From Dyadobacter sp. CECT 9275 (GTDB lineage Bacteria > Bacteroidota > Bacteroidia > Cytophagales > Spirosomataceae): DNA of 64,000 nucleotides. The DNA lies in NCBI RefSeq assembly GCF_907164905.1, contig NZ_CAJRAF010000001.1:248001-312000 (forward strand), written 5' to 3'. The position numbers were made by a program, and so were the translations under genes. The notes under the pieces are model-generated. The model had not been told where the DNA came from, ran no database searches, and worked only from the letters and a program-made list of their open reading frames with translations. Within the stretch, counting starts at the first letter, position 1. Each line of letters begins with the position of its first letter. Shown one piece after another: positions 1 through 8,834 of the stretch.

Positions 1-285
1 GTCATACGTCCTGTATTGTTTAATGAGCAGCCAAACTGGCACATTTATCCTAATCCTTCCAAGGAAATATTCAATGTTGTTGCGCAGGCAAATGACGGTG
101 AGCTGATAAAGGTGAAGGTTTTGGATGAATCGGGGCGAACGTTGCTTACCACATCGGCAAGGGGAAATGGGTTCCTTCAGAAACATAAAATTGATCTTTC
201 GGGAAGTGCTTTTTCTTCGGGACTCTATCTTTTCGAGGTGTCATCTGAGAAGGACAAGCAGGTGTTTAAAGTGGTGAAGGAATGA
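1..285 (+). CDS. C-terminal end of a T9SS-secreted protein (type A sorting domain), partial
   Basis: The reading frame is open from base 1 and ends at a TGA at 283-285, so only about the last 94 residues are seen. They match the type IX secretion C-terminal sorting domain: a WHIYPNPSKEIFNV start (the 'YPNP' motif), a central V-x-V-L-D-x-S-G-R stretch and a final G-L-Y-L-F-E-V then K-V-V-K-E. This beta-sandwich directs cargo through the outer membrane and is normally removed or used to attach the protein to the surface. The cargo domain lies outside the window, so its function is unknown. Confidence in the sorting domain is high. Confidence 0.85.
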   Translation, partial: VIRPVLFNEQPNWHIYPNPSKEIFNVVAQANDGELIKVKVLDESGRTLLTTSARGNGFLQKHKIDLSGSAFSSGLYLFEVSSEKDKQVFKVVKE

Positions 286-434
286 GAATACATTTTAGAA
301 TCGGATTAGAATTTTAATGAGCAGGGTTAAAGTATAGAGATTGGAAGTAATTTGCATGGGAAGGGAACATGATAATAATTTTATTACATCTGGCGTAATA
401 CTTAGTAGTAACTTTCCTTAGCGTGTGAATCAAT

Positions 435-1415
435 ATGAAAATTTTTTTAGCTGCCTTTTTTACCTTTAGTTTTGCCGCGGTTGTTGCTCAGAATCGCGCA
501 GCCCAGGGAATTTCCATGATACTGGATACAGATATCGGTCCGGATTATGATGATGCAGGTGCCATGGCTATCATGCATGCTTTGGCGGATAAGGGAGAGG
601 TGAACCCGCTTGCCGTGATTGCAAGCAACAAAAATGAATTGGTTGCACCTACTATAGAAATTCTGAATACTTATTTCGGACGTCCTGAACTTCCTATCGG
701 CGCTCCCAAAGGACAGGCTCCCAGTTATGGTGCAACACAAAAGTGGCCCGAAATGCTTTTGGAAAAGTATCCGCATAAAATCGCACGAACCTCTGATGTA
801 CCCGATGCCGTCGAAACTTATCGTAAAATTTTGTCAAAACAGCCGGATCATACAGTGACCATTGTAACCATAGGCTTTCTGACCAACCTTGCAAAATTAA
901 TGGAGTCGGGCCCCGACCAGATCTCGGGCCTTTCAGGAATGGATCTGATCCGGAAAAAGGTAACCCAACTGGTTTCCATGGCGGGGAAATTTCCCGAAGG
1001 CAGGGAGTATAACGTATATGCGGACTCAGTGGCTTCTGAGAAGGTATTCTCTTCCTGGCCTACGCCTGTACTTTTCAGTGGTTTTGAGATTGGAGAAAAA
1101 ATTAAAACAGGCAAAAGGTTACTTGCGAATGAATCCCTTAACAGCCCGGTAAAAGACATATATGCCAAGGCAATGCCATTCAGTAAGAATGATGAAAACG
1201 GACGCATGAGCTGGGATCAGACGGCCGTGCTGGTGGCAGCCCGAGGAACACGCCCGTATTTTGGCCTCCGGCGTGGGAAAATGATCGTAGAAGGAGGCAA
1301 TAATAAGTGGCAGGAAGATCCTATGGGCCCTCATGCATACCTCCTCTCCGACATGTCGGCAGAGCAGATAACGATGATCATCGAGTCGCTTATGATGTGG
1401 GAAGGCCGGAAATAA
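435..1415 (+). CDS. Secreted nucleoside hydrolase (IunH family)
   Basis: A protein of 326 residues with an N-terminal signal peptide (hydrophobic residues 4-18, likely cut after VVAQ). Residues 31-40 (DTDIGPDYDD) are the Asp-rich calcium-binding motif of inosine-uridine-preferring nucleoside hydrolases, with a spacing slightly unlike the classic DTDPGxDD. Members cleave the N-glycosidic bond of ribonucleosides to release ribose and base. Export to the periplasm is uncommon for the textbook enzymes but fits nucleoside scavenging in Bacteroidota. A mid-protein VTIVTIGFLTNLAKL stretch matches the family core. It stands alone on the plus strand and converges on the aldolase gene. Substrate preference cannot be read from the sequence. 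Confidence 0.85.
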   Translation: MKIFLAAFFTFSFAAVVAQNRAAQGISMILDTDIGPDYDDAGAMAIMHALADKGEVNPLAVIASNKNELVAPTIEILNTYFGRPELPIGAPKGQAPSYGATQKWPEMLLEKYPHKIARTSDVPDAVETYRKILSKQPDHTVTIVTIGFLTNLAKLMESGPDQISGLSGMDLIRKKVTQLVSMAGKFPEGREYNVYADSVASEKVFSSWPTPVLFSGFEIGEKIKTGKRLLANESLNSPVKDIYAKAMPFSKNDENGRMSWDQTAVLVAARGTRPYFGLRRGKMIVEGGNNKWQEDPMGPHAYLLSDMSAEQITMIIESLMMWEGRK

Positions 1416-1430
1416 AAGCTCCGGCCCTTC
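1401..1430. terminator. Inverted repeat between convergent genes
   Basis: GGCCGGA (1404-1410) pairs with TCCGGCC (1420-1426). A GAAG/CTTC extension with a one-base bulge makes about 10 pairs. It overlaps the stop codon of the nucleoside hydrolase gene and lies just beyond the stop of the convergent aldolase gene. No long T-run follows, so termination is likely but not certain. Confidence 0.5.
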
Positions 1431-1439
1431 TGGCAGCGG

Positions 1440-2243
1440 TTAGATAACAATGGCGCTATTGTCGGTGTAAGAGAAATCGCCGGTTGCCTCCCTGATAATG
1501 GCAAGGTCTTTCTGTAATTTCTGGCTGAATAAGGCTACGTCAAAACTGTGGACGATGATATTGGCACCTTCTTTGATCCAGCGAATCTGGCGTTCAGGTT
1601 CAAGGGAAAAATGGATTCCGATGGATAGACCCTTGCTGCGGGTAGTTTTAATAATTTGTGTTACTGCCGCTTCAAATTCAGGGTGGTCATATTGTTCGGG
1701 TAATCCCATGCTTACTGAGAGGTCGTGAGGGCCAATGAATACAGCATCAAGACCAGGAATCGAAAGTAATTCATCCAGTTTTTGCATAGCTGGCACACTT
1801 TCGATATTGGCTATACAGATATGGTTGGTATTGTACTTCTGAACATACTGCCAAAGATCTTCGGGCATGGCCTCTTCTCCGTTCAGGTATTTATACAATA
1901 CTTCCCCTTTTAACGGCCGGTATTTTGTAGCACCCACCAGATCCAGTATTTGCGTCCTTGCCTCAAGGTACGGCGCTACAATACCCAGAGCACCGGCATC
2001 TATTGCCTGGCATGCCAGGTAAGGGTCGGGGCTGGGGATACGAACGATGGGCGTAACCTCCAAGGCTTTGAAATGCTGGCATAAGGCGGCAAGTTCATTT
2101 CTGCCGAGTGGTACATGTTCCGTGTCCAGAAATACAAAATCAAGTCCGGCGCGTTTTACAGCAGCCGGCCACATAGGCCCTGTTGAAGTAATGCAGGTAC
2201 CGTAAACATTTTCACCGGTATTTAATTTGTCTAAAAGTCCCAT
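1440..2243 (-). CDS. HpcH/HpaI-family class II aldolase
   Basis: 267 residues, the usual size for pyruvate-dependent HpcH/HpaI aldolases. These cleave or form 2-keto-3-deoxy (4-hydroxy-2-oxo) acids with a divalent metal. Visible family landmarks are the FLDTEHVP segment near residue 40 (catalytic His), a Glu metal ligand in CIANIESVP, and GPHDLSVSMG (Asp ligand). It is the last gene of the minus-strand arm of the glycan island, 37 bases after the large glycosidase-like gene, so it probably handles a keto-deoxy acid derived from that glycan. The exact substrate is not predictable; 2-keto-3-deoxy-sugar-acid aldolase is the most economical guess. Confidence 0.82.
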   Translation of the reverse strand: MGLLDKLNTGENVYGTCITSTGPMWPAAVKRAGLDFVFLDTEHVPLGRNELAALCQHFKALEVTPIVRIPSPDPYLACQAIDAGALGIVAPYLEARTQILDLVGATKYRPLKGEVLYKYLNGEEAMPEDLWQYVQKYNTNHICIANIESVPAMQKLDELLSIPGLDAVFIGPHDLSVSMGLPEQYDHPEFEAAVTQIIKTTRSKGLSIGIHFSLEPERQIRWIKEGANIIVHSFDVALFSQKLQKDLAIIREATGDFSYTDNSAIVI

Positions 2244-2280
2244 TTTTATCTGACGAAATTCTTGTTATTTGTAATCAGTA

Positions 2281-4704
2281 CTATTTTTTCATTAGCCATA
2301 TCTCGGTCACCTGTGAGCCTCTTTCGCCTTCCCCGCAGTTCCAGATAAACGTCACCTCACCATCCTGGGTGGCTTGTTGCGGTACATTAAATTCAAAGGT
2401 AGGCTGCTCTCCGGTTTGTATCAGTTCGTGAACGACCTGCCCGTCGTCTGTAGTCATTTTCATTCTGGACCGGAACCGGCCTGTGTAAGAAATTCTGATG
2501 CGGTACTCGGCTTTGGGGTCAAGCTGGTCGTAGTGAATTTTCAGAGGTTGGTTGTATAGTGTTTTGGCTTGTTTCATCCATACCCTCGGCGTTACCTGCC
2601 CTTTGAAGCCCGTTGCTTTTATTTCGTCAACCCACTCTTCGCCCACCAGGCCAACCCCGAATCCTATCCTGGGCGATTGTAAACTTCCCGGATCCTCTTC
2701 CCAGCTTAACCCTGGCACCACGCGGTACCAGCTTTCCGGGTCTCCGAAATGGTCATAAAACCCACCTGGTCCGGCATCTGTTCTATGGAGCATTTCATGG
2801 ATACCCTTCATCCTGTCGCTTTCTTCCGTAAGTTTTTCTATTTTCTCCATCTGATCCAGCAGCCAGGGAGCATCATTCAAAGGCATGTTGATCAGGTCAA
2901 TAAAGTTACCTCTCCCCGACATTGCCCCGTGTTTCTTCATCGTGAGCTGTGCTCCAATGCTTTTATAGAGTGAGTCGGCCAACTGGCTGCATTTTGTTTG
3001 AAATTCCTGAAGTATGGGTTCTTTCCAGGCTTTTTCCAGGGTGAGCCGGGCCTGTCTGATAGCCTCTCCTGAACCTGTTGCCTTTGCCGACGCCAGAGTC
3101 TCTCTCGCTGCCCGCTCAAGTTCCATTTCACGGATCAGCCGCTGGCGGGTATAGGCATCAAAATAAGCGCGGATCAGGCCCATTTGGAAGCGCGGGTTCT
3201 GCTGCACTTTGAGCGGAGCCATTTGTTCTATTTCCTGCCATTGCTGCAAAGTCCGGTTCACACCATCATTGGAAACCAGTTCGCCTGTCCAGTTTTTTTC
3301 AAGCGAAATCAGGCCCTGTGTAACGGATTCGGTATAGTCTTTGCCAATAAATAACCGGGCATAATCACGCAAGGTTTCCACCACCGGCGTTTCAGGGTCC
3401 CAGTCCTGATCACTCCATACGAATTTATTGACGTCATCATTGGTACCCTCGGAATAACTAACACTGCCTACTCCATACTCGTCGAAGGCATTGTGGATAG
3501 CTTTTTCGTCGTGCGGGCGCGGGTTGATACTTTCCCGGCCTAGTGTCATAGCCCATGCCAGATCCCAATGCGGAACAGGATACTGAGAGCTATAGTTATG
3601 AGTGATATCCGGATAGTGCCTGATCGGAATGGATGGTTTTACCAGTGCCCTGATTTTCTGTACCGGAATCTTGATCCACGGCCCGAAAACTACTCCGCCA
3701 AACCAGGGATACCCTTTGTTCACATGTTCAAAGAAAGTATCGAACCATTTTTGCGTTGGTCTGAAAACCTGTGGTGATACCCAGATCTTGGCTTCGGGAT
3801 GGTACTTCTGCAGAACTGCGGCTTCTTTGGCAAGCCAGTTAAAAAGTACATCAGGTTCCAGCTCGCCCGGATCTCCTGCGGGAACAAATACTGCATTTAA
3901 TTTGGGAAGAAGCCTGAAAATCTCTTCCCGCTCTTTGATTTCCCTGGCTATAGAATCAGGATGAACATAGTCTTTTCCCATATTGGGGTACCAGACAGAC
4001 ACATCAAGTCCGTACTCCTTACATATCCGTGACTGCTCCACCACCATCTGAATGGGTGGTACTTTCATGTGGGGACTGGTGGCGTCGTCATCTGTTCTCG
4101 GGGGAAGTATCTCAATGGTATTAGCTCCAAACAGAGCCAGATCTCTGATATACTGATCAAATCCCGCTACCGTAAATGCATCGTATGCGTTGGTTTTTGG
4201 CCTATACCCAAGCTGGTGCCCCCTGACAGGGTAGCGGGGGCTGGTGGAAAAAGTGAACTTGCTATCCATAAGAAACTGATTTGGACCCATTTCCGCTTTT
4301 CGGAGCAACCTCCCCACACCATATAAGATTCCCCTTGCATCTTTTCCGGCTATTAGTATCGTTTTGGTGGCATCATTTACCAGCAGTTTGAAACCCTCTT
4401 TTTTTATTTCCGAAAGGGCGTTCAGGCTACTGTTGATTTCGGGCGAAATTTTTGCCAGATCGCTTTCCAGACCAATGATGATCAGGTTCTGGGCCGATTT
4501 GGGTCGCTTTTTGACGACCGGAATTTTAATGCCGGTTCTTTTTTGAACCTCAGTTTGTAAAACTTCGACACTCCGTAACAAGACGGATTTATCGGAAACA
4601 GGGCAGAATATCTGAGCTTTGGAAAAATCTGTCTGTTGGGAAAACGCCGTTCCGGAAAGCAATGAAAACGACAGCAGTACTAATATAGAATGGATATATT
4701 TCAT
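2281..4704 (-). CDS. Large secreted glycosidase-like protein (GH20b/GH67-type N-domain plus TIM barrel)
   Basis: 807 residues with a signal peptide (about residues 1-22, LLSGTAFSQ). Residues about 30-135 look like the alpha/beta accessory domain placed before the barrel in GH20, GH67 and GH84 enzymes: SVEVLQTEVQKRTGI, then an IIIGLES strand, then GILYGVGRLLRK. A YPVRGHQLGYR start and FGANTIEILPP lead into a probable TIM barrel with acidic clusters such as FVPAGDPGELEPD. A helical region and a C-terminal beta domain (about 690-807) follow. I cannot assign a known GH family with certainty; a hexosaminidase or glucuronidase relative is plausible. It lies between the acyltransferase and aldolase genes in one operon. 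Confidence 0.65.
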   Translation of the reverse strand: MKYIHSILVLLSFSLLSGTAFSQQTDFSKAQIFCPVSDKSVLLRSVEVLQTEVQKRTGIKIPVVKKRPKSAQNLIIIGLESDLAKISPEINSSLNALSEIKKEGFKLLVNDATKTILIAGKDARGILYGVGRLLRKAEMGPNQFLMDSKFTFSTSPRYPVRGHQLGYRPKTNAYDAFTVAGFDQYIRDLALFGANTIEILPPRTDDDATSPHMKVPPIQMVVEQSRICKEYGLDVSVWYPNMGKDYVHPDSIAREIKEREEIFRLLPKLNAVFVPAGDPGELEPDVLFNWLAKEAAVLQKYHPEAKIWVSPQVFRPTQKWFDTFFEHVNKGYPWFGGVVFGPWIKIPVQKIRALVKPSIPIRHYPDITHNYSSQYPVPHWDLAWAMTLGRESINPRPHDEKAIHNAFDEYGVGSVSYSEGTNDDVNKFVWSDQDWDPETPVVETLRDYARLFIGKDYTESVTQGLISLEKNWTGELVSNDGVNRTLQQWQEIEQMAPLKVQQNPRFQMGLIRAYFDAYTRQRLIREMELERAARETLASAKATGSGEAIRQARLTLEKAWKEPILQEFQTKCSQLADSLYKSIGAQLTMKKHGAMSGRGNFIDLINMPLNDAPWLLDQMEKIEKLTEESDRMKGIHEMLHRTDAGPGGFYDHFGDPESWYRVVPGLSWEEDPGSLQSPRIGFGVGLVGEEWVDEIKATGFKGQVTPRVWMKQAKTLYNQPLKIHYDQLDPKAEYRIRISYTGRFRSRMKMTTDDGQVVHELIQTGEQPTFEFNVPQQATQDGEVTFIWNCGEGERGSQVTEIWLMKK

Positions 4705-4746
4705 TAAAAAAATAATTTAAATGCCAGATAAAGGATTTTACAGGGT

Positions 4747-5850
4747 TTATAATTTGATGAAAATTTTCCTGCGATAAAGCAGGTAAGCAGGGATAAAATT
4801 GATGCAGACAAAAATCAGTGCGTACAGCAGGCTGGCAAGCTTAGGTTCCAGCCCGGCCTGGCTCAGGCTGTCGGTAAAATGATGGTTAAGTGTTTTTCCG
4901 CCAAAGTCGGATATGTAAAAAATAAGTGCAAGGATGTCTGCCAGCACATACACCGTAATGGCGTTGGCGCCGAAAATAACCCCAGGTTCAGTACCTTTTT
5001 GTCTCTTGAGAATATCGACCACAAAATAAAGTGCGCCAAGAAGCAGAGATGCAAAACCGGAAGTCACCAATACAAACGAACTTGTCCAGAGGTTTTCGTT
5101 AACTGGAAAGCCAAGTCCCCAGAAATAGCCGGCCGCAGAAGAAAATAGCCCGGCTGTCATGAGATAGTTAACTTTTTCATTTGGAGTGAAATTCCCCAGA
5201 ATAAGGCGGCCAGCCAGCATCCCGGTAATGCAGGTAACGAAAGAAGGGAATGTGCTGAGAATTCCTTCCGGGTCCCAGTTTCCTTGCCACATTTTTCCCG
5301 GCAGATATTGCTGATCCACCCAGGCTGCCAGATTTTTTCCGGGCTCAATGACTACCTCTCCGATACCCGGCGTTGGGATATAATTCAGGGCGAGGCTGTA
5401 CAAAACCAGGATGGTAATTCCGATAATGGCCTGCTGTTTCCAATTGGTATTCAGGAAAAGAATGGCGCAGACCAGAAACACAATGGCAATCCGGTGTAAC
5501 GTTCCTGTGTAACGAAGGTCGGTAAAATCAAAACTGGGAAGCATATTAAGAAACATACCGACGGCAAATATCTTAACAGATCTGACGACGATCTTTTGGT
5601 ATAATCCCGGTTTGATGCCTGCCATGCCCAGTTTTTTTGAATAGGCAAGTACAATGGAAACACCCACAATATACAGGAAGAACGGAGCAACGAGGTCGGT
5701 AAAGGTCAGCCCGTTCCATTTGGTGTGTCGGAGTGTGGCATATACAAATTCCTCGTTACCCGGGAAATTCACCACGATCATCGCGGCGATTGTAAATCCA
5801 CGCATGGCATCCAGCGAAATGAGTCTAGTAATTTGAGTACTGCTTTCCAT
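4747..5850 (-). CDS. HGSNAT-like membrane acyltransferase (COG4299/DUF5009 type)
   Basis: 367 residues with about ten hydrophobic segments. The N-terminus R-L-I-S-L-D-A-M-R-G-F-T-I-A-A-M-I-V-V-N followed by WNGLTFTDLVAPFFLYIVG is characteristic of the family related to heparan-alpha-glucosaminide N-acetyltransferase, which moves an acetyl group across the membrane onto a terminal amino sugar. Bacteroidota members are common in glycan-degradation clusters. First gene of the minus-strand operon (acyltransferase, glycosidase, aldolase), with 42 bases to the next start. The neighbouring GH20 and ROK genes support an amino-sugar substrate, which remains an inference. Confidence 0.8.
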   Translation of the reverse strand: MESSTQITRLISLDAMRGFTIAAMIVVNFPGNEEFVYATLRHTKWNGLTFTDLVAPFFLYIVGVSIVLAYSKKLGMAGIKPGLYQKIVVRSVKIFAVGMFLNMLPSFDFTDLRYTGTLHRIAIVFLVCAILFLNTNWKQQAIIGITILVLYSLALNYIPTPGIGEVVIEPGKNLAAWVDQQYLPGKMWQGNWDPEGILSTFPSFVTCITGMLAGRLILGNFTPNEKVNYLMTAGLFSSAAGYFWGLGFPVNENLWTSSFVLVTSGFASLLLGALYFVVDILKRQKGTEPGVIFGANAITVYVLADILALIFYISDFGGKTLNHHFTDSLSQAGLEPKLASLLYALIFVCINFIPAYLLYRRKIFIKL

Positions 5851-6145
5851 GATTTGCGTTTCCTTTTAATACTATAGTGAAGAAACTATGGGCTATTCCG
5901 CTGGGAAATGGATTAAACCAGCAATTTTATTAGGTATGTATGGGAGAGAGGAATGCTCTTATTTTATTAATGCTCTGATGATTAGCGTAGCGGGGTTGTG
6001 GGAGGATCATAACATCCGGTTTTGCTCAGGCAGTATTTGTTAAATCGATAGTATGTTTTTGTATATTCAGAGTATTATTAACGTTTCCTGTTTTTCGGGC
6101 AGGATGAAATAAACAAAGACCATTAACATGCATCTTAATCACTCT
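5851..6145. promoter_or_regulatory. Divergent control region of the glycan island
   Basis: About 295 bases separate the start codons of the acyltransferase (minus) and GH20 (plus) genes, so promoters and operators for both arms should lie here. No clean TTG-N19-TAnnTTTG element could be defined. The XylR-type regulator encoded at the end of the plus arm is the natural candidate to bind here. Confidence 0.45.
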
Positions 6146-8740
6146 ATGAAGAATACCATTTACCTATTTATTTTCGCACTGTTGGTTCTGACAGGATGTG
6201 GCAAATCGGGAAAGATTTCCAGCGATGAAGCCGGGAAGATCGGCATATCCTGGAAGCTTGTCAGTAATTTTATTGAACCTGCGGGGCACTTTGAAGCTAA
6301 ATTTACGATCAGGAACGGCAGTAATATTACCCTTGACGGCCAAAATTGGGCATTGTTCTTCAACATGTCGCCCAGGCCGATTCAGTCCAATAAAACACCT
6401 CAGCCTGCTATCATCGAACATATCAATGGCGACTGGTACAAAATGGTGGCGGGTAAGGATTTTAAGCTGAGCCCGGGCGATTCTATCACCGTTCAATATA
6501 CAGGATCAGAAGGAATTATTAAGGAAACGGACGCCCCGCTAGGCCTTTATTTTGTGTTTTACGACAAAGAGGGAAACGAGCAGGACATTGTTCAGGTTGC
6601 GGATTATACCATAGAACCGTTTACTACCAAAGAACAGATATTGAGGGGTACGATGGACCTGAAGGCGTTGCCAACTGCTGAAAACCGTTATAAGGATAAC
6701 CTGGTCTTTTCAAAATTGGCAGCAGATCAGTTACTGAAAATAATACCTACTCCTGTGAAAATCAGTGGAGGTGCAGGAACATTTACACTGACAGACAAGG
6801 CCGGAATATATTTTGGAGAAGGACTGGAGAAGGAGGCGCAATACCTTGCAGACAAACTGAAAGAGCTGACCGGAACAGCATTCAGAACAGAAAAAGGACT
6901 TCCTGTTAATCCTTCAGGTGCTTCAGTGATTTTGAAAAACGATAAGATCCAGATAAGCGGTATCGCAAAGGAAGCGTATAAACTGGGTATATCTGCAACC
7001 GGAATTAGCATTACCGGAAGCGACGCCGCAGGTGTTTTTTACGGAATCCAGAGCTTGCTCCAGCTGGTACCGTTGGAGTCATATCAGAAAAAGGCTGCAT
7101 CCGTTGTTTTGCCTGTTACACAGGTGGAAGATGCGCCGCGTTTTCATTTCAGAAGTCTGCATCTCGATGTTGCCAGAAATTTCCAGACGAAGGAATCTGT
7201 GAAACGGATTCTCGACCTTTTGTCTACCTACAAGGTAAACCATCTGCTGCTTTACACCACGGAGGATGAAGGATGGCGGGTTGAGATTGAAGGCCTTCCT
7301 GAACTGACTTCCGTAGGGGCACAGCGCCAGCATACCTCAGGAATGAACGCTCCTGCGCTGCATCCCGGCTATGGTTCGGGCCCGGTAGCTTACGATAAAG
7401 ACAAGTATGGAAGTGGATATTATACCAAAGCCGATTTTATTGAAATACTGAAATATGCCAATGACCGGCACATCAAAGTAATACCGGAACTGAATTTCCC
7501 TGGTCACGCCTTAGCGGCAATTAAATCAATGGAAGCCAGGTACAACAGGCTCATGAAAGAAGGTAAGGAAAAAGAAGCCAACGAGTACCGCCTGATTGAC
7601 CCTGACGATAAGTCGGTATACCTTTCTGCACAGGCTTATAAAAATAATGTGGTGAACGTGGCGAGTGAATCTACTTATCGTTTTTTCGAGAAAGTGGTAG
7701 ACGAAATGGCCAAAATGTATAAAGAGGCTGGCTTAACGATGGATACCTTTCACACCGGAGGAGATGAGGTGGCTGCGGGTGCGTGGGAAAAGTCACCCAT
7801 GGCTGCTAAGCTGATCAAAGATAATCCGGAGATCAAAAGTGCTAAAAACCTGCAGGCATATTTCTTCAGACGGCTTTTGCCAAGGTTGGAAAAACGGAAC
7901 ATTAAAGTGCATGGCTGGGAGGAAGTGGCACTTACCAAGGGTGCGGACGGGAGTTATCTGGTTAATCCGGAGTTCATCGGACACCCGGTGGTACCTTACA
8001 TCTGGAATAACGTCTTTGATGTGGATCTGGGAAACCGTCTGGCAAATGCAGGATACCAGGTGGTACTGTGTAATGTTACCAATTTCTATTTTGACATGTC
8101 CTATAACAACGATCCCAAGGAGCCGGGGTTGTACTGGGCAGGGTTTGTAGACACGCGTGACAACTGGGCTTTCGCACCCTTTAATATGTTCAGGACCACT
8201 GAAGAAACAGGTATGGGCAAGCCAATGAAAGAGGAGTTTGTAGGAAAACAGCCCATGAAGCCGGAGGCACGTAAAAATGTTCTGGGTATTGAAGCACAGT
8301 TGTGGAGTGAGACTATCAAAGGGCGGGGAATGATGGAATATTCCATTTTACCAAAGCTGCTCGGTTTTTCAGAAAGCGCCTGGGCACCAGAACGCGCCTG
8401 GGAAAATGTTGCTGATGCGGTGCAGCGGAATCGTGCCATCCAGCAAGGCTGGAACTTATTCGCTAATACCATTGCGCAGAAAAACATTCCAAAGCTCAGC
8501 TATCTGAACGGAGGTTATAACTATCGTTTACCGTTACCGGGTGCGGTGGTGGAGAGTGGCATGCTGAAAGCGAATGTAGAACTGCCCGGCCTGGCTATAC
8601 GGTATACAACGGATGGGTCGGAGCCGACTGAAAAATCGGCCTTGTATGAGGTTCCAGTGAAGGTTTCAGGTAAAATTAAACTTAAAAGCTTCGACAGCGC
8701 GGGTAGGTCAAGCAGGACCTGTGAAGTAGCTGCCCAATGA
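6146..8740 (+). CDS. Beta-hexosaminidase, GH20 lipoprotein
   Basis: About 864 residues from this ATG; a second in-frame ATG lies 18 bases upstream at 6128. The nearer start places a lipoprotein signal (FALLVLTGC) directly at the N-terminus. Domains in order: a CHB_HEX-like carbohydrate-binding beta domain (to about residue 190), a GH20b alpha/beta domain, the GH20 TIM barrel beginning near RFHFRSLHLDVARN, and a C-terminal chitobiase-like domain (YTTDGSEPT). The catalytic Asp-Glu pair lies in FHTGGDEVAAG (Asp540/Glu541). GH20 enzymes remove terminal beta-GlcNAc/GalNAc by substrate-assisted catalysis. It heads the plus arm that continues with a kinase, transporter and regulator. It is probably an outer-membrane or periplasmic enzyme. 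Confidence 0.92.
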   Translation: MKNTIYLFIFALLVLTGCGKSGKISSDEAGKIGISWKLVSNFIEPAGHFEAKFTIRNGSNITLDGQNWALFFNMSPRPIQSNKTPQPAIIEHINGDWYKMVAGKDFKLSPGDSITVQYTGSEGIIKETDAPLGLYFVFYDKEGNEQDIVQVADYTIEPFTTKEQILRGTMDLKALPTAENRYKDNLVFSKLAADQLLKIIPTPVKISGGAGTFTLTDKAGIYFGEGLEKEAQYLADKLKELTGTAFRTEKGLPVNPSGASVILKNDKIQISGIAKEAYKLGISATGISITGSDAAGVFYGIQSLLQLVPLESYQKKAASVVLPVTQVEDAPRFHFRSLHLDVARNFQTKESVKRILDLLSTYKVNHLLLYTTEDEGWRVEIEGLPELTSVGAQRQHTSGMNAPALHPGYGSGPVAYDKDKYGSGYYTKADFIEILKYANDRHIKVIPELNFPGHALAAIKSMEARYNRLMKEGKEKEANEYRLIDPDDKSVYLSAQAYKNNVVNVASESTYRFFEKVVDEMAKMYKEAGLTMDTFHTGGDEVAAGAWEKSPMAAKLIKDNPEIKSAKNLQAYFFRRLLPRLEKRNIKVHGWEEVALTKGADGSYLVNPEFIGHPVVPYIWNNVFDVDLGNRLANAGYQVVLCNVTNFYFDMSYNNDPKEPGLYWAGFVDTRDNWAFAPFNMFRTTEETGMGKPMKEEFVGKQPMKPEARKNVLGIEAQLWSETIKGRGMMEYSILPKLLGFSESAWAPERAWENVADAVQRNRAIQQGWNLFANTIAQKNIPKLSYLNGGYNYRLPLPGAVVESGMLKANVELPGLAIRYTTDGSEPTEKSALYEVPVKVSGKIKLKSFDSAGRSSRTCEVAAQ

Positions 8741-8771
8741 TCTGAAAGGAATCAGATTTAATCAAATTACA

Positions 8772-8792
8772 CCGGCTCTTCAAAAGAGCCGG
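8772..8792 (+). terminator. Hairpin between GH20 and ROK kinase genes
   Basis: CCGGCTCTT (8772-8780), a three-base loop CAA, then AAGAGCCGG (8784-8792): a perfect 9-pair stem. The downstream T content is low (GTTACTAAC), so it may be a weak terminator or a stability element that lowers expression of the downstream kinase and transporter. Confidence 0.55.
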
Positions 8793-8834
8793 GTTACTAA
8801 CTATTGTCTAAACAAACTCAACATACCTAATTTA

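Noticed and set aside
2281..4704. Assignment to GH84 or GH67 outright
   Set aside because: The accessory domain is compatible with several families, and the diagnostic paired acidic residues could not be aligned confidently without a profile search.
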